Shown: in pieces, positions 1 through 4,385 of the stretch
Layout: every line of letters begins with the position of its first letter
Position numbering within the stretch: the stretch's first letter is position 1
Assembly (NCBI GenBank): GCA_900548765.1
Contig: URLU01000093.1
Coordinates: 1 to 8,469 of the forward strand
Length of the DNA stretch: 8,469 bases
From: an uncultured Lachnobacterium sp.
GTDB taxonomy: Bacteria > Bacillota > Clostridia > Lachnospirales > Lachnospiraceae
Reading direction: 5' to 3'
Made by a program: the position numbers and the translations under genes
The notes under the pieces: model-generated
What the model was told of the DNA's origin: nothing
Databases searched by the model: none
What the model saw: the letters and a program-made list of their open reading frames with translations, nothing else

Positions 1-52
1 TGTTTGGCAGTGGCATCATGCCGGCTGTTCCAAGTAAACATACGTCTAACAT
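1..52 (-). CDS. rnz: Ribonuclease Z, N-terminal fragment (cut by window edge)
   Basis: Only the first 17 codons are inside the window; they read MLDVCLLGTAGMMPLPN. This resembles the opening strand and glycine turn of RNase Z, a metallo-beta-lactamase-fold endonuclease that removes the 3' trailer from tRNA precursors. I recognise the pattern from memory of clostridial RNase Z N-termini; the zinc-binding HxHxDH motif lies beyond the edge and cannot be seen. The ATG (52-50) follows the rimI stop codon with no gap. A strong ribosome binding site, GGAGG, lies inside the rimI end at 61-65, about 8 nt upstream, so translation is probably coupled to rimI. It would be the last gene visible in the tsaE-tsaB-rimI operon and fits its tRNA-maturation theme. 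Another beta-lactamase-fold hydrolase cannot be excluded from so few residues. Confidence 0.72.
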   Translation of the reverse strand, partial: MLDVCLLGTAGMMPLPN

Positions 53-496
53 CTATATTTCCTCCGCCTGCCATGCCATGATATAAGCATCCTCCACAGG
101 CTGTTCATAAAAATTTTTCCGGGTTCCAAGATTTTTGAAACCGCACTTCTCATACAGAGAAATTGCTGTGGCATTGGAAATGCGAACTTCCAGCACAATT
201 TTAGAAACTGACTTATCCTCTGCCCTGTGCTTTAACTCCTTCATAAGCATAAGGCCAATGCCTCTGCCCCTGTATTCAGGCTCAACCGCTATATTGGTAA
301 GCTCGCCCTCATCAAATGACACATAGACACAGGCATAGCCTGCAATCCTGCCCTCTTCCTCTGCCACAAGAATAATATTGTCCTCATATGCCAGTGCTCC
401 TTTAAAGCCCTCCGGACTCCAAGGCATTGAAAAACTCTTTTTCTCTATCTCCGCAGCCTGAAAAACATCCTCTGATTTCATCTGTCTGATTAACAT
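53..496 (-). CDS. rimI: Ribosomal-protein-S18-alanine N-acetyltransferase RimI (GNAT family)
   Basis: This 147-residue GNAT acetyltransferase has the usual RimI length. RimI transfers acetyl from acetyl-CoA to the N-terminal alanine of ribosomal protein S18 and, in some bacteria, other proteins. Visible signatures: N-terminal IRQMKSEDV and AAEIEKKSF; the acetyl-CoA pyrophosphate loop EYRGRGIG at 74-81; the strand LEVRISNATA at 102-111; and LYEKCGF at 114-120, followed by Y130 in the RKNFYEQP segment where RimI has its catalytic tyrosine. E65 in the beta-4 region is in the expected place for the general base. The ATG at 496-494 overlaps the tsaB stop by 7 nt, indicating translational coupling. 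Neighbours tsaB and tsaE are its typical partners. The RimI assignment over another GNAT rests on both motifs and context. Confidence 0.9.
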   Translation of the reverse strand: MLIRQMKSEDVFQAAEIEKKSFSMPWSPEGFKGALAYEDNIILVAEEEGRIAGYACVYVSFDEGELTNIAVEPEYRGRGIGLMLMKELKHRAEDKSVSKIVLEVRISNATAISLYEKCGFKNLGTRKNFYEQPVEDAYIMAWQAEEI

Positions 497-1206
497 ATTT
501 TGAAATCTCTTTCTTTTTCCTGACGTTCTCTCTCTGCCTGAGACACTCTGAGATACTCCGGCTTGTGGTCTCTGGCTTCCTCTGCCTTTCCTGCCTTTGC
601 AAGAAGGGCTCCAAGACAGGCAACGCTGGCTGCCCTCTGCTTGTTCATGGAAGCCGGTGCGTACCTATGGTCTACACTTAGATTTTCCTCAAGATAATCC
701 TTAAATACAGGCACACCGTCTCCTAAAAACACTACGGTTCTGCCAAGGGCATTTATTTTCTCAACTATTTCATCTATCATGACTACGCACTGAGACTCAA
801 TCGTCTGCATTTCCCCATTTTCAAACTGGTAAAGTCCTGTGTATACCTGATTTCTTCTGGCATCCATAAGTGGGCAGATAACTGCATCGCTGCCCCAGAG
901 ATTGTATGCCAAAGCGTCAACTGTAGGCACAGAGACTATCTTTTTATCCAGTGCCAGAGCCAGGCCCTTGGCTGTAGCTGAGCCTATACGAAGTCCTGTA
1001 AAAGAGCCCGGTCCTGCGGAAACTGCAATCACATCAATAGTTTTCATATCAAGCTCTATCATTTTTGCCACTTCATCCAGCATTGGAAGCAGGGTCTGTG
1101 AATGTGTCTTTTTATAATTAATGGTGTACTCACCAAGCAAATTGTCATCTTCAACAACAGCTACAGACGCAACAAGTCCTGAGCTGTCAAGTGCAAGTAT
1201 TTTCAT
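490..1206 (-). CDS. tsaB: tRNA t6A threonylcarbamoyladenosine biosynthesis protein TsaB
   Basis: TsaB (YeaZ) is a 238-residue member of the ASKHA fold. It dimerises with TsaD and, with TsaE, transfers threonylcarbamoyl from the TsaC product onto A37 of ANN-decoding tRNAs in the cytoplasm. Motifs seen: the N-terminal MKILALDSSG phosphate-loop strand; THSQTLLPML at 34-43; the family hallmark GPGSFTGLRIG at 65-75; and MDARRNQVYTGLY at 114-126. Length matches the usual 220-240 residues. The C-terminus is rich in Arg/Glu/Lys (about 215-235) and looks helical. The ATG at 1206-1204 lies 6 nt after the tsaE stop, with an AGAGG-like ribosome binding site overlapping the tsaE end. The partner tsaD is not in the window. 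Confidence 0.95.
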   Translation of the reverse strand: MKILALDSSGLVASVAVVEDDNLLGEYTINYKKTHSQTLLPMLDEVAKMIELDMKTIDVIAVSAGPGSFTGLRIGSATAKGLALALDKKIVSVPTVDALAYNLWGSDAVICPLMDARRNQVYTGLYQFENGEMQTIESQCVVMIDEIVEKINALGRTVVFLGDGVPVFKDYLEENLSVDHRYAPASMNKQRAASVACLGALLAKAGKAEEARDHKPEYLRVSQAERERQEKERDFKIC

Positions 1207-1212
1207 AATCTA

Positions 1213-1650
1213 TTAAACCTCTTTTATTGTTATTTTTCTGTAGTCAAAGCCTTTTTCCAAGTCTTTTTCTATGGTTATTTCCTTGTAGTTATCAGGAAGT
1301 ATCTCCTCTATGAGATTTGCCCACTCTATCATGCACAGACCATCTCCGTAGAAATAGTCCTCATAACCTATCTCGTCCATTTCCTCTATATCGCCAATCC
1401 TGTATACATCAAAATGGTAAAAAGGCAGTCTGCCCTCCTCATAAACCTGTACTATGGTAAAGGTAGGACTGCAAATAGGCTCAGTGATTCCAAGTCCGTC
1501 TGCGATTCCCTGTGTGAGCACGGTTTTGCCCACTCCCAAATCTCCAATTAATGTATACACCTCTCCCGGCTTTGCGTTTGCTCCAAGCTCTCTGCCAAGG
1601 GCACTTGTCTCCTCCGGCGAATAGCTTTCTATAACTCTTATTTCTGCCAT
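1213..1650 (-). CDS. tsaE: tRNA t6A biosynthesis ATPase TsaE
   Basis: This 145-residue P-loop ATPase matches TsaE (YjeE), which binds the TsaB-TsaD complex and uses ATP hydrolysis to reset it during t6A37 synthesis. Visible motifs in order: Walker A GDLGVGKT at 36-43; SPTF at 61-64 (switch I threonine); HFDVYR at 79-84, with the conserved aspartate D81; and EWA at 109-111. These are the signature positions of the family and all are intact. The start at 1650-1648 is preceded by a purine-rich AAAAAGGAAAA ribosome binding site. It lies 29 nt downstream of the YcxB-like gene and 6 nt upstream of tsaB, so it belongs to the same transcription unit. Confidence 0.95.
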   Translation of the reverse strand: MAEIRVIESYSPEETSALGRELGANAKPGEVYTLIGDLGVGKTVLTQGIADGLGITEPICSPTFTIVQVYEEGRLPFYHFDVYRIGDIEEMDEIGYEDYFYGDGLCMIEWANLIEEILPDNYKEITIEKDLEKGFDYRKITIKEV

Positions 1651-1679
1651 TATGTTTTCCTTTTTCTGGTTTGTTTTGA

Positions 1680-2177
1680 TTATTTGGATTTTACCCTGTA
1701 GCTGTCAAGGGATTTTCTGGCTATCTCCATGAAAGCTGCGCCATTATCCTCCATCTGGTTCTTTGGCAGGATATATGCGTTTACCCTGTTGCTGTAAATA
1801 AATATGCTGTCTTTGCGCTCAAGTATCTGATATACCAGATTCCATGGAAGCTCTCCGGACTCCTCACCAGATGTCACCTTTACAAACTCCTCTGTGACTT
1901 CATAATGAAGTACTCCTGATATGACCTTGTTGGTCTTCATGGTCTGCTTAACCCTGAGCTTTAAGGATGCCGGAACATATACTAAAAGTAAAATGCCGAT
2001 GGCTATATATAAAATTGTATAGCCGATTTCTCCGTTTTTAGCACTCACTCCTGCCATAACAAACACAAGTGCGGCAATCAGGATTGAAAATATGCCATGG
2101 ATGCCGTGGTAGGTCTGGTAGATGTTGAAGGAATATAAGTCCTTTTCTGTTAGTTTGATGTCAAATTCTGTTTTCAC
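1680..2177 (-). CDS. YcxB-like membrane protein (GTG start proposed)
   Basis: The protein resembles the YcxB-like family (PF14317), whose function is unknown. From the proposed GTG it has 165 residues: a short soluble N-terminus (KTEFDIKLTEKDLYSFN), two hydrophobic helices at about 28-44 and 52-72 separated by a short AKNGEIG turn, then a basic stretch (KLRVKQTMKTNK) and a cytoplasmic PH-like C-terminal part. That part carries the family pattern LPWNLVYQILERKDSIFIYS followed by AYILPK. An ATG at 2210 would add 11 residues. However, it has no ribosome binding site and overlaps a consensus -10 element, whereas the GTG at 2177-2175 has GGAG 8 nt upstream (2186-2189). It leads the tsaE operon; nothing here ties its role to t6A synthesis. 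The family is seen; the function is unknown. Confidence 0.82.
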   Translation of the reverse strand: MKTEFDIKLTEKDLYSFNIYQTYHGIHGIFSILIAALVFVMAGVSAKNGEIGYTILYIAIGILLLVYVPASLKLRVKQTMKTNKVISGVLHYEVTEEFVKVTSGEESGELPWNLVYQILERKDSIFIYSNRVNAYILPKNQMEDNGAAFMEIARKSLDSYRVKSK

Positions 2178-2208
2178 GTTTGGTTCTCCGTATTTCTTGT
2201 TTTTGGTC

Positions 2209-2217
2209 ATTATAACA
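2209..2217 (-). promoter_or_regulatory. Extended -10 promoter for the YcxB-like/tsaE/tsaB/rimI/rnz operon
   Basis: The minus strand reads TGTTATAAT, a perfect extended -10 (TG-N-TATAAT), immediately downstream of the lipoprotein terminator-like hairpin. No good -35 is present 16-18 nt upstream, which is common for extended -10 promoters. Transcription would begin near 2200-2202, leaving a roughly 24-nt leader with GGAG before the GTG at 2177. Confidence 0.6.
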
Positions 2218-2225
2218 TTTTCTAA

Positions 2226-2258
2226 TATAAAAGAAAAGAGACGTTAAATCGCCCCTTT
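2226..2258 (-). terminator. Probable intrinsic terminator after the lipoprotein gene
   Basis: Minus-strand RNA can form a 9-bp stem, AAAGGGGCG with CGUCUCUUU (two G-U pairs), around a 6-nt loop AUUUAA. It is followed by a U-rich run (UCUUUUAUAUU). It lies 12 nt past the lipoprotein stop codon and just before a new -10 element, consistent with separate transcription units. The G-U pairs make it weaker than the other terminators here. Confidence 0.5.
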
Positions 2259-2270
2259 CCCTTAAATTAC

Positions 2271-2519
2271 CTATTTTAGAAAAGTACCTTCCATTTCAGA
2301 ATCTTCAGTATACGGAAGTGTCTTGTATGGACTTTCGATTTCTGTACATTCATGTGCAGTTTCGTTTTTATCCACTTTGCTGTCATATTTATCTTCCACA
2401 TTATCGCTTTGATATGTGGTTTCATTTTTTTCATCTGCCTTTTGATTATTTGTGCCACATGCACCTAATAACATTGCCACAATAATTATCATCTGAAAAA
2501 TCTTCACTTTATTTTTCAT
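2271..2519 (-). CDS. Small putative lipoprotein, unknown function
   Basis: This 82-residue protein has a clear lipoprotein signal: basic MKNKVK, a hydrophobic core at 7-18, and the lipobox LGAC with the lipidated cysteine at C21. The mature part is about 61 residues, highly polar and acidic (many D, E, N, K), probably disordered, ending in TEDSEMEGTFLK. No domain is recognisable. It would be anchored to the outer face of the membrane. The ATG at 2519-2517 has AGGTG about 7 nt upstream. It stands alone between the ribU terminator and a terminator-like hairpin, so it appears monocistronic. The short mature region could mean a true small lipoprotein or the remaining N-terminus of a longer one; no in-frame continuation is evident. 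Function not recognised. Confidence 0.75.
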   Translation of the reverse strand: MKNKVKIFQMIIIVAMLLGACGTNNQKADEKNETTYQSDNVEDKYDSKVDKNETAHECTEIESPYKTLPYTEDSEMEGTFLK

Positions 2520-2554
2520 CTTAACACCTACTTAGCACTTTAACTAAAATTTTA

Positions 2555-2572
2555 TATTGTACATTTACAATA
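2555..2572. promoter_or_regulatory. Operator-like inverted repeat over the predicted lipoprotein start site
   Basis: TATTGTA-CATT-TACAATA is a perfect inverted repeat with 7-bp arms and a 4-bp centre. It begins just downstream of a candidate extended -10 (TGGTAAAAT, minus strand, 2582-2574) and would cover the transcription start of the lipoprotein gene. This is the size and position expected of a repressor site, but the DNA is AT-rich and the site is inferred. Confidence 0.35.
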
Positions 2573-2573
2573 C

Positions 2574-2582
2574 ATTTTACCA
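2574..2582 (-). promoter_or_regulatory. Candidate extended -10 promoter for the lipoprotein gene
   Basis: The minus strand reads TGGTAAAAT, matching TG-N-TATAAT at all but one position of the hexamer. No convincing -35 lies upstream (TTTTAT at the right distance). It sits between two palindromes and about 55 nt before the lipoprotein ATG. Confidence 0.4.
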
Positions 2583-2585
2583 TAC

Positions 2586-2597
2586 TTTTGTACAAAA
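2586..2597. promoter_or_regulatory. 12-bp perfect palindrome upstream of the lipoprotein -10
   Basis: TTTTGTACAAAA is its own reverse complement. It shares the TTGTA/TACAA core with the inverted repeat at 2555-2572; the two centres are 28 bp apart. It falls in the -35/spacer region of the candidate lipoprotein promoter. It may be a second operator half of a looped or cooperative site, or a chance AT-rich palindrome. Confidence 0.3.
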
Positions 2598-2603
2598 TAA
2601 AAT

Positions 2604-2625
2604 ACATAAAACCTGCCACCGGCAG
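2604..2625 (-). terminator. Possible second hairpin terminator after ribU
   Basis: Minus-strand RNA forms CUGCC-GGU-GGCAG (5-bp stem, 3-nt loop) followed by GUUUUAUG. It lies about 30 nt past the stronger ribU terminator and may act as a backup. The stem is short, so the call is tentative. Confidence 0.3.
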
Positions 2626-2647
2626 CTTGTATTGCATACTTTGGTAT

Positions 2648-2676
2648 ATAAAAGGGGCGCATATTTGCGCCCCAAA
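2648..2676 (-). terminator. Intrinsic terminator of ribU
   Basis: A perfect 8-bp GC-rich stem, GGGGCGCA with TGCGCCCC (2654-2661 and 2666-2673), has a 4-nt loop and is followed on the minus strand by TTTTATAT. It begins about 30 nt after the ribU stop codon. The plus-strand side lacks a T-run, so it works for ribU only. Confidence 0.85.
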
Positions 2677-2703
2677 TTGGAGAAATGAAAGACAAGTTGT
2701 GTA

Positions 2704-3321
2704 TTAGTGTCTTCCCTTTAAAACTATTGAAAGTGGTTTGTAGATTAACATTGTAATTACTGCCGATATAAGTCCCTTTACGATTGTGAATGGGAGGTTG
2801 AATACAAATAAGCACTGAAGCACACTTTTCATTGATGGAAGGATTGCCTGATACATGCTGAGTACTACCTCTTCCGGCATATATGCTTTGTAGTAGAATG
2901 GGTAAACTACAAAGTAGTTTGATGGGATGCTGATAATTCCCATAAGTACAGCTCCTGCCACTGCTCCGATAAGTGCCATCTTCTTTGTTTTTTTCTGCTT
3001 ATAGATAAATCCTGCTGTTCCTGCGAATACTGCTCCAAGGATGAAATTTGAAAGCTCTCCAACTGTAGCTGACTGTGATACTGCACAGTGGATGATGTTT
3101 TTGACAAGCTCAATCAGGACTCCTGCAAGTGGTCCATATGCAAATGCTCCGATAAGTGCTGGCAGGTCAGAAAAATCAAATTTGATAAAGCCAGGCATGA
3201 TTGGAATGACAATCTCAAAGTACTGAAGCACAAATGCCAGCGCTGAAAGCATTGCTGTTCCTGCAATAAATCTGGTGGTGAATAGTTCCTTTTTCTTGGC
3301 TACTGTGTTTGTGTTGTCCAT
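2704..3321 (-). CDS. ribU: ECF transporter substrate-binding (S) component, riboflavin-specific RibU
   Basis: This 205-residue polytopic membrane protein matches RibU, the S component that binds riboflavin and works with the shared EcfT/EcfA/EcfA' energising module to import the vitamin. Seen: a basic N-terminus; about six hydrophobic segments (roughly 17-34, 53-71, 89-107, 115-137, 158-175, 178-196); the motif KFDFSDLPALIGAFAYGP at 47-64, typical of S components binding flavins; and NLPFTIVKGLISAVI near 175-189. Length is normal. The ATG at 3321-3319 has a strong AAAGGAGA site. The upstream FMN riboswitch independently supports flavin transport. No ecfA or ecfT is nearby, so this is a group II ECF S component using a module encoded elsewhere. 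Confidence 0.93.
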   Translation of the reverse strand: MDNTNTVAKKKELFTTRFIAGTAMLSALAFVLQYFEIVIPIMPGFIKFDFSDLPALIGAFAYGPLAGVLIELVKNIIHCAVSQSATVGELSNFILGAVFAGTAGFIYKQKKTKKMALIGAVAGAVLMGIISIPSNYFVVYPFYYKAYMPEEVVLSMYQAILPSMKSVLQCLFVFNLPFTIVKGLISAVITMLIYKPLSIVLKGRH

Positions 3322-3379
3322 TTTCGTTCTCCTTTAATGAAAAATATTTGTGTCGGAATTCTAGGAGATTTGCACACTG

Positions 3380-3415
3380 CAAAAAAGCCCCGAATGACTA
3401 CTCATTCAGGGCTTT
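3380..3415 (-). terminator. Riboswitch-controlled intrinsic terminator ahead of ribU
   Basis: Minus-strand RNA forms AAAGCCCUGAAUGA paired with UCAUUCGGGGCUUU (one U-G pair) around a 4-nt loop GUAG. The 3' side runs into UUUUUU. It lies between the FMN aptamer and ribU, so it is the expression platform: FMN binding should favour it and shut off ribU. Confidence 0.9.
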
Positions 3416-3473
3416 AAATCATTATCATTGGTTTATTGCTTTTGCATCCTAAATGCTACTTGCAGCAAACAGC
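3403..3473 (-). promoter_or_regulatory. Putative antiterminator pairing and structured linker of the FMN riboswitch
   Basis: In the linker after the aptamer, CAUUUAGG (3455-3448 on the minus strand) can pair over 8 bp, with one U-G, with CCUGAAUG in the 5' arm of the terminator (3410-3403). This would break the terminator. The CAUUUAGG segment is also enclosed by GCUGUUUGC (3473-3465) and GCAAAAGC (3445-3438), which can pair with one bulged G. The alternative pairings are seen in sequence; their use as the ON state is inferred. Confidence 0.45.
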
Positions 3474-3497
3474 TTAATTGTTGTTTTGATAACTCAT

Positions 3498-3642
3498 CTT
3501 CTCTCATCCAGACTATACTGTCGGTTTCGGATTTGCACCGAATCGGCTGCCTATATCTCGTAGACAGTTCACGGACTTTTGATTGCTCAATCACCGTCGG
3601 TCGGGAATCTATTCCTTGGAATATCACCCTGCCCCGAAGAAT
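3498..3642 (-). ncRNA. FMN riboswitch (RFN element)
   Basis: All conserved blocks of the RFN aptamer are present in order on the minus strand: UUCUUCGGGGCAGGGUGA, then AUUCCCGACCGACGGU, AAGUCCGUGAAC, GCCGAUUCGGUGCAAAUC, CGAAACCGACAGU and finally AUAGUCUGGAUGAGAGAAGA, which closes P1 against the 5' end. The aptamer binds FMN and reports flavin sufficiency. It lies about 180 nt upstream of ribU in the same orientation, within a leader of roughly 335 nt, with an intrinsic terminator between. That is the arrangement expected for transcriptional attenuation of riboflavin uptake. Confidence 0.97.
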
Positions 3643-3663
3643 TCCTTGTTCATTTACAATGCT

Positions 3664-3692
3664 ATTGTATGCATGGTCACATCAAATGTCAA
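3664..3692 (-). promoter_or_regulatory. Sigma-A-type promoter of the FMN riboswitch-ribU unit
   Basis: The minus strand has a consensus -35 TTGACA (3692-3687), a 17-nt spacer and -10 TACAAT (3669-3664, five of six). Transcription would start near 3657, about 15 nt before the aptamer. The -35 lies 11 nt past the PilZ gene stop codon. Confidence 0.85.
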
Positions 3693-3702
3693 CTATTTTT
3701 TG

Positions 3703-4356
3703 TTAATTTTTTGACATTATTTTCTTAATGTAAATATATGTCAGTCCAAGCCGCGACTGTTCATTCACTCTACAGCCATAAAAATACTTGTTTCCCTTTT
3801 CCGTTTTCCGCACACACTGACATTCTATAGCCAGATCATAGTTTTCCCCATTTATACATTCTGAGAAGTTGATGTTGCACATCCTGTTTATCAATGCCAT
3901 ATCGTCTTCACAAATGAAAGAAATCCCTTCTGCACTTATATCACAGACTTCAATTTCATGCTTTTGATCCGGCTCCTGTACAATGAGAGTTCCCCTCATT
4001 CCTACTTCAACCCTTGCATGATGTCTGCGGTCACTCGGTTTTGAAACACTACCATATACAGGGGCAGTAACTACATAGTATGTATGCCCCTTATAATTCT
4101 GGAGTTTTACATCAACACCCAGCCAGCCAACTCTGTTTCCATTTGCATCGTCTGAATATAATTGGAAGGTCACATTTTCAAACACAGGATTAGAAAACTC
4201 CAAAATACTCCCCTTATATTCAAATGGGGCTAAAAGAACCATGTTAGGCATTTCATACGACACTCCAGCAACTGATGTAGACACCTCATACGCTTTAAAG
4301 TTCTTCACCATAACCAAATTCACTTTTGCCCCAGCTCGCAATTCTCCTAAAAACAT
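3703..4356 (-). CDS. PilZ-domain c-di-GMP-binding protein, YcgR-like
   Basis: The protein has a YcgR-type layout: an N-terminal beta-rich domain (about 1-100) and a C-terminal PilZ domain. Both c-di-GMP motifs are intact: RRHHAR at 110-115 (giving RxxxR) and DISAEG at 139-144 (D/NxSxxG). In the family such proteins bind cyclic di-GMP and often brake the flagellar motor or control exopolysaccharide. I count 217 residues from ATG 4356-4354, chosen because GGGAGAGG (4369-4362) sits 5 nt upstream. The earlier ATG pair at 4380/4377 (225 aa) has no ribosome binding site and lies just after the tex stop. It follows tex by 29 nt with no terminator or promoter visible between, so cotranscription is likely. 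No flagellar gene is in the window; the cellular target is unknown. Confidence 0.88.
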   Translation of the reverse strand: MFLGELRAGAKVNLVMVKNFKAYEVSTSVAGVSYEMPNMVLLAPFEYKGSILEFSNPVFENVTFQLYSDDANGNRVGWLGVDVKLQNYKGHTYYVVTAPVYGSVSKPSDRRHHARVEVGMRGTLIVQEPDQKHEIEVCDISAEGISFICEDDMALINRMCNINFSECINGENYDLAIECQCVRKTEKGNKYFYGCRVNEQSRLGLTYIYIKKIMSKN

Positions 4357-4385
4357 CTCATCCTCTCCCGACTTCATCATATATG

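Noticed and set aside
2276..2464. A 62-residue minus-strand open frame inside the lipoprotein gene
   Set aside because: Out-of-frame shadow rich in K, M and I; the overlapping frame has a proper lipobox and ribosome binding site.
2552..2815. An 87-residue minus-strand open frame across the ribU 3' end and the following intergenic region
   Set aside because: It overlaps ribU out of frame, runs through the terminator and palindromes, and has no ribosome binding site or protein-like pattern.
3428..3706. Plus-strand (92 aa) and minus-strand (64 aa) open frames over the ribU leader
   Set aside because: The region is fully explained by the FMN aptamer, its promoter and linker; the frames carry no family signal.
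3686..3717. Inverted repeat ATGTCAA / TTGACAT around the PilZ stop codon as a terminator
   Set aside because: Only 7 AT-rich pairs with an 18-nt loop and no proper T-run position; one arm is simply the -35 of the riboswitch promoter.
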